From Spirosoma aerolatum (GTDB taxonomy: Bacteria > Bacteroidota > Bacteroidia > Cytophagales > Spirosomataceae): a DNA stretch of 64,000 nt. Shown here one piece after another: positions 1 to 8,919 of the stretch. The stretch is taken from positions 2,739,001 through 2,803,000 of the forward strand of contig NZ_CP020104.1 in assembly GCF_002056795.1 (NCBI RefSeq). Reading direction: 5' to 3'. Positions within the stretch are counted from its first letter, which is position 1, and the number at the start of each line of letters is the position of its first letter. The translations under genes and the position numbers were made by a program. Under the pieces are notes generated by a model. It did no database searches. It saw only the letters and a list, made by a program, of their open reading frames with translations, and was not told the DNA's origin.

Positions 1-435
1 CGTTCCTGGAATCTTGTTTTCAATCCAGTATTTGCCCACGGCCAGGGTAAAATAATATGTTCCGCGCAGCACAATATCGACAATGGTATCGAAGGCTTTG
101 TACGACAGGCGCTCAGTCGGACTAATGAAATTACCGGCCGAATTGTTCAGTAATCCATCAACTTTACCAAACTTCTCAATCGTTTGCGCGAGGACGGCTT
201 CAATGTCGGCTGTATTACGAACATCGCAGGGAACTGCCAGAACTTGCCCGCCAGTCTCGTCCATTAATTCCTTCGCCGTTTCATCGATCACCGACTGGCG
301 ACGGCTACAAATGGTGATGTTTGCCCCAAGCTGAAGCAGATAGCGACTGATAGACTTACCCAGTCCCGTTCCTCCCCCGGTGACAATAATCGTTTTCCCC
401 TTAAGCGCATCATCGCGCAGCATGCCTGTTGTCAT
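1..435 (-). CDS. 2,4-dienoyl-CoA reductase-like SDR (partial)
   Basis: NAD(P)-dependent short-chain dehydrogenase whose C-terminal half lies outside the window. It starts at the ATG at 433-435; a second in-frame ATG lies at 421-423. Visible are the N-terminal cofactor loop TGGGTGLGK, a CDV segment after strand 4, and NNSAGNFISPTERLS, which is very close to the NNAAGNF(I)SPTERLS of mitochondrial 2,4-dienoyl-CoA reductase as I remember it. That enzyme reduces 2,4-dienoyl-CoA with NADPH during oxidation of polyunsaturated fatty acids. The gene lies just downstream of a dienoyl-CoA isomerase on the same strand, which fits the same pathway. The catalytic YxxxK is beyond the window edge, so a generic SDR cannot be excluded. 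Confidence 0.85.
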   Translation of the reverse strand, partial: MTTGMLRDDALKGKTIIVTGGGTGLGKSISRYLLQLGANITICSRRQSVIDETAKELMDETGGQVLAVPCDVRNTADIEAVLAQTIEKFGKVDGLLNNSAGNFISPTERLSYKAFDTIVDIVLRGTYYFTLAVGKYWIENKIPGT

Positions 436-437
436 AA

Positions 438-518
438 TGATTGAATTGTTGAATGATTGAATGATTGAATAATTGAATAATCGAAGGAACCCCATTCAAT
501 CATTCAACAATTCAATCA
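438..518. repeat. 26-bp perfect inverted repeat
   Basis: Arms 438-463 and 493-518 are exact reverse complements, separated by a 29-nt loop. The arms consist of the near-repeating unit ATTGAATG. The element fills the gap between the isomerase and reductase genes, so it would be transcribed between two genes of one operon. It belongs to the palindrome set found across the window. Confidence 0.95.
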
Positions 519-527
519 TTCACTCAT

Positions 528-1367
528 TTAGTATCCTCTGTCTATTTTCTTGTTGAATTCGGCTTTACGTTTTTCCTGCGTGGCTTGCATGGCTTCCGAA
601 AAATCGGCTGACTGGAGTTGGCTGGAGTTCCAGACGGCCACATACTGCAAACCGTCTTCGATGGATTTGTTGAGGCTGTAGTTCAAGACTCGTTTGGCTC
701 CCTGTACGGCTGTTGCCGGATTGTCGGCTATTTGATGGGCTAGTTTGTCGGCGGCTTCGAAGAGCTGATCGGGCGTATCGTAAACATGATTGACCAGGCC
801 AGTCCGCTCGGCAAAGGCGGAGTCGTAGTCGGCCCCGGTAAAGGCCATTTCGCGGGTAAAGCCCTGACCGATGATCTGGGGTAGAAACTGTAGACCGCCA
901 ATATCGGGCGTAATGGCCAGCTTCACTTCCCGGAGGCTGAATTTAGCATCGCGAGAGCATAGCCGGATATCGGCCGCTGCGATCATATTTAAGCCTCCAC
1001 CTATACACCAGCCATGCACAGCCGCAATAACGGGTTTGGGCGACTCATGCATTTTTTGAAACCCCGACTGCATTTGCCGAATCTGCGCCATCAGGTCGAC
1101 TCGTTGGTGGGCCAGTACGGTGCCCGTAGTCATTGTTCCAAGGCGCGGAAGCATTTGCATCACATTGAGGCCATAGCTGAAATGATCACCACTTCCCCGA
1201 AACACCAGGCAGCGAACGTCGGGCTTTTGGTTCAGTTCGTCCATGGCTCTGGGAAGTTCTTCCCAAAACTCAGGGCCCATCGCATTGCCTTTGCCAGGGC
1301 CAAGTAAAGAAATGGTCATCACCCCATCGGTCTGTGCGAAGGATAGTGACTGATAGGTTTGTTCCAT
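528..1367 (-). CDS. Enoyl-CoA hydratase/isomerase family, dienoyl-CoA isomerase-like
   Basis: Crotonase-fold enzyme of 279 residues. The oxyanion-hole glycines are at SYGLN (about 66) and GWCIGGG (about 119-125). Three acidic residues line up with those of the peroxisomal delta3,5-delta2,4-dienoyl-CoA isomerase ECH1: Asp133 (AADIR), Glu147 (REVKL) and Asp155 (TPDIGGLQ). This favours a dienoyl-CoA isomerase over a plain hydratase, because hydratases carry a Glu pair instead. It would shift double bonds of 3,5-dienoyl-CoA in the cytoplasm, feeding the reductase encoded just downstream. The two genes are 92 bp apart, with only a palindrome between them. Confidence 0.88.
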   Translation of the reverse strand: MEQTYQSLSFAQTDGVMTISLLGPGKGNAMGPEFWEELPRAMDELNQKPDVRCLVFRGSGDHFSYGLNVMQMLPRLGTMTTGTVLAHQRVDLMAQIRQMQSGFQKMHESPKPVIAAVHGWCIGGGLNMIAAADIRLCSRDAKFSLREVKLAITPDIGGLQFLPQIIGQGFTREMAFTGADYDSAFAERTGLVNHVYDTPDQLFEAADKLAHQIADNPATAVQGAKRVLNYSLNKSIEDGLQYVAVWNSSQLQSADFSEAMQATQEKRKAEFNKKIDRGY

Positions 1368-1520
1368 CGAGCTTAGGCTAAGTGGCTAGTCGTTCTTTCC
1401 TGTACTAATAAAAGAACGGATTAGGCAATAATCTAATTAGTATGCAAGCATACGATTGATGTAAAGGTAGCAGAATTGCACCATGAAACGCAACAGCCCT
1501 TTGGGTTGACGAACAAATTC

Positions 1521-3029
1521 TCAGCCGGTAACCTGAACGGAATAAGACCCAGTGTACACTAATTTACCATCCAGACGAATATTTTTGACGGACGTATTTT
1601 GGCTGATGGTGACCGTATGCCCGGCGTTTACTTTTACATATTCGTTGGCAAACGGAACGCGCCCAACAGTCCATATCGATTTGTCCTGCCAGTTGCCCGA
1701 TGCCACCGTTTCGACGGTATCTGAGAAAAGCGATATGGTGGGGAAAGGATGAAAAAGTAATGAGTTTGTCGTTGTGGAAGCGGTGCCAAACCAGTCGTTG
1801 AGGATGTCGGTATAAACCCGCCGGAAGTCGATCTGCATCGTGATATCTTTGTTGCCAGTCTGACCCGTCAGATTGGCAAGATCGGGGTTCTGACCAAAGG
1901 TGCGGTGCTTTAAATTACTGCCGAAAACGAACATGGGAGCCGCAACACCGTGATCGGTGCCTCGCGAATTGTTGGAGTTGGCCCGTCGTCCAAACTCGGA
2001 GAACGTCATGCCAACCACTTTGTCTTCGGTGCCCTGCAACTTTAAATCCTGCTGAAAGGCACTGATGGCCGTCGATACTTTGCCCAGTAAGTCGGCATGG
2101 GCTCCAATCAGCACGTTGGTTGGATCGACCTGGGTTGAATGGGTATCGAACCCACTGAGCGAGACAAAATAGATTTTCGTTTTCAGTCCTCCGTGGATCA
2201 ACCGGGCTACGATTTTCAACTGGTCGGCCAGTGAGTTCTTGGCCGATGCATCGGGATAAGTGGCCATGTTCTGACCCGCATCGGCAGCTGCCTTAATCTC
2301 GGTCGCATAGCCAACCGACAGAACCTGTTGCTGCCGGATAAATGCAATCAGTTCGCCTGCATCGCAACAGGGCACATCGCCCGGCGATGTAGTGCCCCCC
2401 GATCCGACCAACTGGTAAAAACTATCGGGGTCACTGAGAGCAATGCCCATGGATTGCTGACTCCCCAATAGGGCTGTTGAGGTCAGATAGCCGATCTGAA
2501 TCGCCAGTGGGTCTTCCATCTGCGGATTCGGATAGCCAACTGGATAGCCAGGGAATCGATTTTCGAGATAACGGCCCGCCCAGCCCGAATCCGATGTAAC
2601 GTTGGCATCGACGGCGGTCATCCAGATGTCGGTAGCCCGGTAATGCGACTGATCAGGGTTGGGGTACGAAACCGAGTGAATGATTGAGAGTTTACCGGTA
2701 TTGTACAGATCGCGCATGCCGGTCATGGCCGGATGGAGGCCAGTTGCCGGATTGCCATCCAGCGCCAAGACTGCGTTTTCGGGAATGGCGATGTTGCTTC
2801 GTAATCCTGTATAGAGCGAGTATTGATCCCGTGGAATTACGGTGTTCAGGCCGTCATTCCCGCCATTGAGATACACGATTACCAGGACCCGATCGGTAGC
2901 CAGGGCTCCCGTTTGCAACAGGGATCGAACCAGAGCGGATTGGCTCGTCATGGCTTTCAGCCCAAATCCATCCAGCATTACAGGCACCAGGCTCGCGGAG
3001 GCTGCTGCCAAAAAGTCTCTACGTTTCAT
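1521..3029 (-). CDS. DUF1501 family exported protein
   Basis: A 502-residue protein starting KRRDFL, followed by an Ala-rich hydrophobic stretch, a Tat-like export signal. The body is a DUF1501 domain (alkaline phosphatase-like fold in remote comparisons), with YLNGGNDGLNTV near residue 55, SHYRATDIW, SLSGFDTH and a TFSEFGRR segment near the metal-site region. The last 65 or so residues (SGNWQDKSIWTVGRVP...AGHTVTI) resemble the G8/beta-helix caps of Bacteroidota surface proteins. It is 67 bp downstream of a DUF1800 gene on the same strand; DUF1501 and DUF1800 are commonly paired, but their function is unknown. Confidence 0.9.
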   Translation of the reverse strand: MKRRDFLAAASASLVPVMLDGFGLKAMTSQSALVRSLLQTGALATDRVLVIVYLNGGNDGLNTVIPRDQYSLYTGLRSNIAIPENAVLALDGNPATGLHPAMTGMRDLYNTGKLSIIHSVSYPNPDQSHYRATDIWMTAVDANVTSDSGWAGRYLENRFPGYPVGYPNPQMEDPLAIQIGYLTSTALLGSQQSMGIALSDPDSFYQLVGSGGTTSPGDVPCCDAGELIAFIRQQQVLSVGYATEIKAAADAGQNMATYPDASAKNSLADQLKIVARLIHGGLKTKIYFVSLSGFDTHSTQVDPTNVLIGAHADLLGKVSTAISAFQQDLKLQGTEDKVVGMTFSEFGRRANSNNSRGTDHGVAAPMFVFGSNLKHRTFGQNPDLANLTGQTGNKDITMQIDFRRVYTDILNDWFGTASTTTNSLLFHPFPTISLFSDTVETVASGNWQDKSIWTVGRVPFANEYVKVNAGHTVTISQNTSVKNIRLDGKLVYTGSYSVQVTG

Positions 3030-3042
3030 TGGTCAAAGAGTG

Positions 3043-3098
3043 AAAGAGCGAATGAGTGAAAGAGTGGCTGACGCGTTTTGTTCACTCATTCACTCTTT
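3043..3098. repeat. Inverted repeat, AAAGAG family
   Basis: Arms 3043-3060 and 3081-3098 (18 bp) match with one mismatch. The right arm covers the first two bases of the DUF1800 stop codon (3097-3099, minus strand). The sequence is built from AAAGAG/TGAGTG units and resembles the larger palindrome at 47664-47762. Confidence 0.85.
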
Positions 3099-4725
3099 AA
3101 AAAAGTTGATATTCAGCCATGCGGAGCATGTATTTCATTAAATTCTGTAATCGGTACAGCACTGCATTTTTTCGGTTCATGTTCGTTGGGTTTGAGCGAT
3201 AATTGTTCCACTCAACTGTCCAAGACGAACGCGGAATACCTTGCATCATAATCGTGTCGATCAAAAAGTTGGTCTGCGACGGAAACAGATCGAGGGCAAA
3301 CAGATTTTTAGAAAAGGCAGCCTGAACATCAACGCATGAAATCGCAGGCGTTCCGGCTACATCCGAAAAGTTGGGTTGAAGCGATGTGACCCAGCCCAGT
3401 AGGTCGATGCCCATTTTATAGGTTGGTTTTACCTGAAGCCAGCGCCAGATATAGGCATCGGTATAATCGCTCCGAAGCGCCAGCGTAGTCGTATTGATCC
3501 AGATTCTCGAATAACCGGTCTGATAGTAGGCGTCATACCCAAAAACGGACGGCTGATCGATCAGCGCCATCTGCATGTCACGCATACGCCAGAACATGAA
3601 ATCGCAGTACACCTTAAACGCAGCATAGTCGGTAGTCATATCCGGTACAGGCTGATTGAAGAACCGCATAGCCCCCACGGCCAGATCGACCGGTGATTTT
3701 ACCAGAGACCCGCGATTGGTGTCATCGAAAAAAATCTGGCTGGTTAGTAATTTGACAATGACCGGCTGAATGGCGTAGTTATTTGATGGACTGGCAAAAA
3801 ACTGGGCTAGTGGAACAATGACGTTATCCTCGATTGTCTGGGTAACGTTAGGATTTACGTACCACCGATACAGTTTCCGACAGATAAACCGTGACGTTTG
3901 TGGGTGATTCAGCAGCATAGTCACCAGGTCGGCTAGTTCATCGTCACCTGCCGTTGTTGTCGATCGACCTGTAATGGTGGTATTGTTATACTGTGCCGAA
4001 AAGGTTTTGTTGGTTTTGTCGTGTTTCGACAGTGAAAAAGTACTGCTGAAACTGGTCGAGCCAACTACCCAATAATTGGTGTACTTCCAACCTGTGAGCA
4101 CCCGGGCTGCTGCTTTTACATCGTCTTCGGTATAATTTTTATTTCCGACAAAATCAAATGCGCCTACTGTAAACAATTCCTGAAGTTCACGAGCATAATT
4201 CTCGTTGGGCTTGCCGACCTCATTTTCGTTGCCGTTCAGGTAACGCAGCATAGCCGGGTCTTTACTGATCTGAGTGACCAGCGTACGGAAATTTCCCAAA
4301 GCATTGTTGCGCAACAACTGCATATACTGATTGACAAAGCGATAGTCATCGACGACTTCGCGGGTCGTTACAAAATGATTTTGCCAGAATAGGGTTAGTT
4401 TATCAAGCAGGCTCGGTGGGGTTGTTTGGGAGGCCATCAGGCCCAACCACCAATACCGTAAATAATGGCCAAAATCAAAATTTCGGTCGCCGTTGAACGG
4501 TTTATCGAGGTACGTTTGCCCGGCCGTTGGTTGGTTACTATCCAGGTCAACGGGTGGCGGTGGCGAGTAGTCAGCATTGCTGATAAGCTGCTGAACTGCC
4601 TGTGTAGCCGTTAAGCCCGTGAAACTGGTGATTTCGGTCTGGGTGGGCCCGAAGGTTGCCCGCCGAAGCAAATGGGCAGCCGTCTTGGCCGTAAGCAGGG
4701 TGGTATACGGCTCCAGATAAGGCAT
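3097..4725 (-). CDS. DUF1800 family protein (copy 2)
   Basis: A 542-residue DUF1800 protein with the family's usual N-terminal HLLRRATFGPT motif (about 18-28), LLDKLTLFWQNHFVT, LRYLNGNEN, NYARELQELFTVG and FICRKLYRWYV. No signal peptide is evident at the chosen ATG. It is a close paralogue of the gene immediately upstream (4859-6496): long stretches are identical, so the pair is a tandem duplication. Both precede the DUF1501 gene, probably as one transcript. No biochemical function is established for DUF1800. Confidence 0.92.
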   Translation of the reverse strand: MPYLEPYTTLLTAKTAAHLLRRATFGPTQTEITSFTGLTATQAVQQLISNADYSPPPPVDLDSNQPTAGQTYLDKPFNGDRNFDFGHYLRYWWLGLMASQTTPPSLLDKLTLFWQNHFVTTREVVDDYRFVNQYMQLLRNNALGNFRTLVTQISKDPAMLRYLNGNENEVGKPNENYARELQELFTVGAFDFVGNKNYTEDDVKAAARVLTGWKYTNYWVVGSTSFSSTFSLSKHDKTNKTFSAQYNNTTITGRSTTTAGDDELADLVTMLLNHPQTSRFICRKLYRWYVNPNVTQTIEDNVIVPLAQFFASPSNNYAIQPVIVKLLTSQIFFDDTNRGSLVKSPVDLAVGAMRFFNQPVPDMTTDYAAFKVYCDFMFWRMRDMQMALIDQPSVFGYDAYYQTGYSRIWINTTTLALRSDYTDAYIWRWLQVKPTYKMGIDLLGWVTSLQPNFSDVAGTPAISCVDVQAAFSKNLFALDLFPSQTNFLIDTIMMQGIPRSSWTVEWNNYRSNPTNMNRKNAVLYRLQNLMKYMLRMAEYQLF

Positions 4726-4858
4726 TCACTACGATTACGTTACGGTTAAAGACGATCTGAACGGATTGTGAACTAGTTTTTAATCGTCTGATAAATAACA
4801 AGTTTACTGATTTGTTGAAAAATATACAATAAATCAGCGGTTTAAAACGAGGTCTGCT

Positions 4859-6496
4859 TTAACAGATATGATACTCGGCCATCCGAAGCATATATTTCAT
4901 TAGGTTCTCTAAGCGAGAGCGAACCTCATACCGGGCTCCTCCGTCGTTTGTATTGGTTCGGTACGCATTCCATTGGAATGTCCAGGATGTACGCGGCAGG
5001 CCCTGCATCATAATTGTATCGATCAGAAAGTCTTTTTGTGATTGTTGTAAGTCAATGGCAAACAGATTTTTAGAAAAGCCTGTCTGCACATCGGCACAGG
5101 AAATGGCAGGGGTTCCAGCGACATCCGAAAAGTTCGGTTGGAGCGACGTAGCCCAAGCCAGTACATCAATCCCCATCAGATACGTGGGGTCAATCTGAAG
5201 ATACCTTAACACATAGGCATCGGTATACTCATAGCGGTAACCAATGGTAGTGGTGTTGATCCAGATTTTGGTGTAGCCAGTATCGTAATAAGGTTCATAG
5301 CCAAACACCGAGGGTTGATCCAACAAAGGCATGAGCATGTCCTGCATGCGATAGAACATAAAATCGGTATAATTCCGAAAACCGACATAATGCGTTGGCA
5401 ATACTGGCACAGGCTGGTTGAAGAACCGCATGGCCCCCACGGCCAGATCGACCGGCGACTTTACCAGTGCACCGATGTTTGCCGTATCGAAAAATACCTG
5501 ACTCGTCAGCAGTTTTTCGATAACTGGTTGAATGGCAAAATTATTGGTGACGAAAAGCTGCGCGAGCGGAATAATAATGTCGTCTTCAATCGCTTGTGTA
5601 ACGTTGGGGTTGACGTACCACCGATATAGTTTCCGGCAAATGAACCGGGCCGACGCTGGGTGGCTCAGTAGCATATTAACCAGATCGCTGAGTTCGGCAT
5701 CGCCTGCCGTGACGGTAGGCGATGGGTTCGTTGATCGACCTATAATCACCGTATTGTTATAACTAGCCGAAAAGGTTTTGTCCGTAGTATCGTGGTTGGC
5801 CAGATTAAAGATGGTTGTAAAACTGGTCGAATTGTCAACTTCGTAGTTCGTATACTCCCAGCCAGTCAGCACTTTAGCGGCTGCCTTTACGTCATCTTCG
5901 GTATAGTTCTTATTCCCGGCGAAATCAAAAACGCCAACGGTAAACAGCTCCTGAAGCTCCCGGGCATAATTCTCGTTGGGGTGTCCTACAATGTTCTCAT
6001 TCCCGTTCAGGTAGCGCAGCATGGCCGGATCTTTGGTAACCTGAATAACCAGATTCCGAAAGTTGCCCAGTGCATTATTGCGCAGCAACAGCAGATACTG
6101 ATTCAGAAACCGATAATCGCCAACAGTTGATCGGGTCGTTACGAAATGATTTTGCCAGAACAGGGTCAACTTATCGAGCAGGCTGAGCGGGGTTGTTTGG
6201 GAGGCCATCAGGCCCAGCCACCAACAGCTCAGGTAGTGGCCAAAATCGAAATTTCGGTTGTGATTGAACGGCTTATCCAGATACGTCTGCCCGGCTGTTG
6301 GCTGATTTTCGTCCAGGTCAACAGGCGGGGTGGGCGAATAATTGGCATTGGCAATAAGCAACTGAACCGCCTGCGTAGCAGTCAGGCCGGTAAAGCTGGT
6401 AATCTCGGTCTGGGTTGGTCCGAAGGTTGCCCGTCGGAGCAAATGCGCGGCTGTTTTAGCCGTAAGCGGAGTGGTGTAGGTCGCCAGAGAAGGCAT
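4859..6496 (-). CDS. DUF1800 family protein (copy 1)
   Basis: A 545-residue DUF1800 protein, first of the minus-strand run 6496-1521. It has the same landmarks as copy 2: HLLRRATFGPT, LTLFWQNHFVTT, NGNEN, NENYARELQELFTVG, DDVKAAAKVLTGW and FICRKLYRWYV. It differs from copy 2 mainly in the region after the TGW motif and near the C-terminus, and has a short insertion (NPSPT) after the GRST segment. A 133-bp gap separates it from copy 2. Export route and function are unknown. Confidence 0.92.
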   Translation of the reverse strand: MPSLATYTTPLTAKTAAHLLRRATFGPTQTEITSFTGLTATQAVQLLIANANYSPTPPVDLDENQPTAGQTYLDKPFNHNRNFDFGHYLSCWWLGLMASQTTPLSLLDKLTLFWQNHFVTTRSTVGDYRFLNQYLLLLRNNALGNFRNLVIQVTKDPAMLRYLNGNENIVGHPNENYARELQELFTVGVFDFAGNKNYTEDDVKAAAKVLTGWEYTNYEVDNSTSFTTIFNLANHDTTDKTFSASYNNTVIIGRSTNPSPTVTAGDAELSDLVNMLLSHPASARFICRKLYRWYVNPNVTQAIEDDIIIPLAQLFVTNNFAIQPVIEKLLTSQVFFDTANIGALVKSPVDLAVGAMRFFNQPVPVLPTHYVGFRNYTDFMFYRMQDMLMPLLDQPSVFGYEPYYDTGYTKIWINTTTIGYRYEYTDAYVLRYLQIDPTYLMGIDVLAWATSLQPNFSDVAGTPAISCADVQTGFSKNLFAIDLQQSQKDFLIDTIMMQGLPRTSWTFQWNAYRTNTNDGGARYEVRSRLENLMKYMLRMAEYHIC

Positions 6497-6686
6497 TTAA
6501 TCCGTCTGTTCCAGTGAAAAGCTAGCATAGTGGGTTAGGAGGGGTAAACAATTTAAGCCCTGATGGCAAAAGAACCAGCAGAATCCTGCAATTTCGATAA
6601 CAAAAAATGAGCCGTTTTTACGGTTTGGTAGGCTTAGTCAACTGTATTTGGTTTACTGTTGACCGTTTGCCTTAAAATTCTCGGTT

Positions 6687-7805
6687 ATGCACTTCGATAC
6701 ACTTGCCCTCCGCGCTACCCATCAGCCCGACCCGATCACTGGGGTAGTTGTGCCTCCTATTCATTTGTCGACCACCTATGCCCGAAACGAAGCCAATGAG
6801 CTACCGGGTCCTTACATCTATACCCGCCCGAACAACCCGACGCGGGAGGCTCTGGAAAAAACCCTTGCAATGCTCGAAGGAGGGGCTGTCGGGATGGCGT
6901 TTGGATCGGGTCAGGCAGCCACAATGACTTTATTTCAGGCGCTCAGCCCCGGTGACCATGTGTTGCTATCGACCGACGCGTATTATGGTACTCCCGCTCT
7001 GCTCGAACAGGTGTTTCATCCGTGGGGGCTTACCTATACACGGGTAGATATGCGCGATCTGGAAGCCGTACGCGCGTCGATCCACGAGAATACCCGCGTA
7101 CTCTGGTGCGAAACGCCTTCCAATCCCATGCTCGATATTGCCGATTTACGGTCGATCAGTCAACTGGCTCACGACGCTGGAGCGATCTGCGTATGCGACA
7201 ATACGTGGGCGACACCCGTTCTGCAACGGCCTATCGAGCTAGGTTGTGATGTGGTGATGCATTCCACCACAAAATATTTGAGTGGACACAGCGATGTGCT
7301 GGGTGGAGCGCTGATTTTTAAGGAAGAGGCCGAATTTACCCAACGAGTGCGGTTGTTACAGGGATTATCGGGAGCTGTTCCATCCCCGTTCGATTGCTGG
7401 CTGGTTAGTCGGGGAATCAAAACATTGGGTGTGCGAGTACGTGCCCAAAGTGATACCGCGCAGCGCATTGCGGAGTTCCTGACCAATCATTTGGCGGTTG
7501 AGAGCGTACATTACCCCGGCCTGGAAAACCACCCACAACGGTCAATTATTCAGCAACAGATGAAAGGGCCTGGAGCCATGCTATCGGTGCAGGTAAAAGG
7601 GGGAGCCGACGAAGCGCTTCGCTTTATTGGGAAGCTAACGCTGTTTACACGAGCTACGAGCCTGGGTGGCGTTGAATCGCTGATCGAGCATCGGGCCACG
7701 GCAGAAGGACCAAACTCGATAACGCCGAAAAATCTGTTGCGTATATCAGTTGGTCTTGAACATGCCGACGATTTGCTGGCTGATTTGGCCCAGGCTCTGG
7801 ACTAA
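6687..7805 (+). CDS. Transsulfuration family PLP enzyme (cystathionine gamma-synthase/beta-lyase type)
   Basis: A 372-residue Cys/Met metabolism PLP enzyme. Landmarks: Y/TRPNNPTREALE (about 45-56), SGQAA phosphate-binding loop (about 74-78), ETPSNPMLDI, Asp171 (CDNTWATP) that holds the pyridine nitrogen, and the PLP lysine Lys196 in MHSTTKYLSGHSD. The C-terminal SLGGVESLIEHRA is characteristic of the family. Sequence alone does not separate synthase, beta-lyase and methionine gamma-lyase activities, so no symbol is given. It is convergent with the next gene: the two stops are 3 bp apart. Confidence 0.92.
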   Translation: MHFDTLALRATHQPDPITGVVVPPIHLSTTYARNEANELPGPYIYTRPNNPTREALEKTLAMLEGGAVGMAFGSGQAATMTLFQALSPGDHVLLSTDAYYGTPALLEQVFHPWGLTYTRVDMRDLEAVRASIHENTRVLWCETPSNPMLDIADLRSISQLAHDAGAICVCDNTWATPVLQRPIELGCDVVMHSTTKYLSGHSDVLGGALIFKEEAEFTQRVRLLQGLSGAVPSPFDCWLVSRGIKTLGVRVRAQSDTAQRIAEFLTNHLAVESVHYPGLENHPQRSIIQQQMKGPGAMLSVQVKGGADEALRFIGKLTLFTRATSLGGVESLIEHRATAEGPNSITPKNLLRISVGLEHADDLLADLAQALD

Positions 7806-7808
7806 TGA

Positions 7809-8120
7809 CTACCGCCGTTTTTTCGGAATGGGTTGGGTACCTGGATTCCAGTAATACAGCTTTTTAGAGTCCAGGTTCTTAAGCTGGATTGTGTAGGATG
7901 TAGACGAGTCGGGCACTTTTATCGGCATATTATCCAGGGTGGCTCGCACAACGGTTTTGGGGTCCATAGGATGCCGGTAAAATGAATTATTCGGCTGCAC
8001 GTTTGGCATAAGGTCGGGTGGGAAAACAGAAGGCAGCGAATCTTTCCGGATTCGAGTGGCTGGTGCCTGAGCCATCGCACAGGTTATGCTGAACAGGGTG
8101 AGGATGCAGACGAGTCTCAT
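7809..8120 (-). CDS. Small exported hypothetical protein
   Basis: Unrecognised. From the ATG at 8118-8120 it gives 103 residues with a clear signal peptide (MRLVCILTLFSITCAMAQ), cleaved after AMA or AQ. The open frame extends 22 codons further upstream, but those residues would precede the signal peptide, so I prefer the internal ATG. The mature part is basic and Pro-rich, ending IPKKRR, with no catalytic motif. Orientation is convergent to the PLP enzyme and divergent from the FMN reductase. Confidence 0.7.
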   Translation of the reverse strand: MRLVCILTLFSITCAMAQAPATRIRKDSLPSVFPPDLMPNVQPNNSFYRHPMDPKTVVRATLDNMPIKVPDSSTSYTIQLKNLDSKKLYYWNPGTQPIPKKRR

Positions 8121-8257
8121 GGTAGCTAGTAATTTGATTAATAAGCTATTGAAAAGACTCCGTTCGTACCAATAGGGTTGCAACATACGACAAAAAAGAG
8201 TACGAACTAAAGCAACAGCGTCGGGGTTCTCTAAGCGAATTGAATTAGCTTACTACA

Positions 8258-8854
8258 ATGAAAATTGCGCTTATAGCCACCTCGTCGCGCAAGAACAGCA
8301 ATTCGTTGCGCTTTGTGACCTACCTTCGCCGTCTGTTGGCCGAAGAAGGCGACCATGAGGTTTCGATCATAGATTTTGAGGAGTACGATATACCGTTTGT
8401 TGGTCAGGGGGCTGTCAAAAAAGATGGCCTGACACCGTTTCAGGAAGAACTCATCCGTAACTGGGAGACTGCCGACCTGGTAATTTTTGCCATGCCTGAG
8501 TATAACTGGACCGCTCCTCCACAGGCAACCAACACGATTCACCAGTTGGGTGGCCCTGCCTTCAAGCACTTATTCGATAATAAAGTGTTTGCAATGGTGG
8601 GCGTTTCGAACGGACGCGGAGGCCGACAGCCTGCTCTCGATATGACTACAGTAGTGAACAAAATTATCAGCTTTACCAACAGCTATTCGATTGTATCGCC
8701 CAAGTTGTACGAGTCGCACGAAACGGCGATTAATCTGGACGAGCACGGTCATTTTGTCGGGCATGAAGTTTATGAGCGAACTGTGAGGTCTTTTGTCGAC
8801 TATACGCTGAATGTAGCGCAGCGATGGACGAGCCCCAGTTTAATTGAGAAATAA
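8258..8854 (+). CDS. NAD(P)H-dependent FMN reductase family
   Basis: A 198-residue flavodoxin-fold reductase. The FMN phosphate loop is SSRKNSNSLRF (about 9-19) and the flavin/substrate loop is MPEYNWTAPP (about 82-91), as in NADPH-dependent FMN/quinone/azo reductases. It would use NAD(P)H to reduce FMN or quinone-like acceptors in the cytosol. It is monocistronic, ended by a strong hairpin at 8860-8890. The physiological substrate is unknown. Confidence 0.9.
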   Translation: MKIALIATSSRKNSNSLRFVTYLRRLLAEEGDHEVSIIDFEEYDIPFVGQGAVKKDGLTPFQEELIRNWETADLVIFAMPEYNWTAPPQATNTIHQLGGPAFKHLFDNKVFAMVGVSNGRGGRQPALDMTTVVNKIISFTNSYSIVSPKLYESHETAINLDEHGHFVGHEVYERTVRSFVDYTLNVAQRWTSPSLIEK

Positions 8855-8859
8855 AAACG

Positions 8860-8892
8860 ACGAGCCGCTGAGAAAATCTCAGCGGCTCGTTT
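8860..8892 (+). terminator. Rho-independent-type terminator after FMN reductase
   Basis: Perfect 14-bp stem 8860-8873 / 8877-8890 with a 3-nt loop AAA, GC-rich, followed by TT. It begins 6 bp after the reductase stop codon and sits between convergent genes, so it may act in both directions. Confidence 0.8.
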
Positions 8893-8919
8893 GCTAGATT
8901 CCCGCTTTTTGTGACTACT

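Noticed and set aside
438..518. CRISPR-like repeat at the short ATTGAATG units
   Set aside because: The units form one hairpin; there are no regularly spaced spacers and no cas genes.
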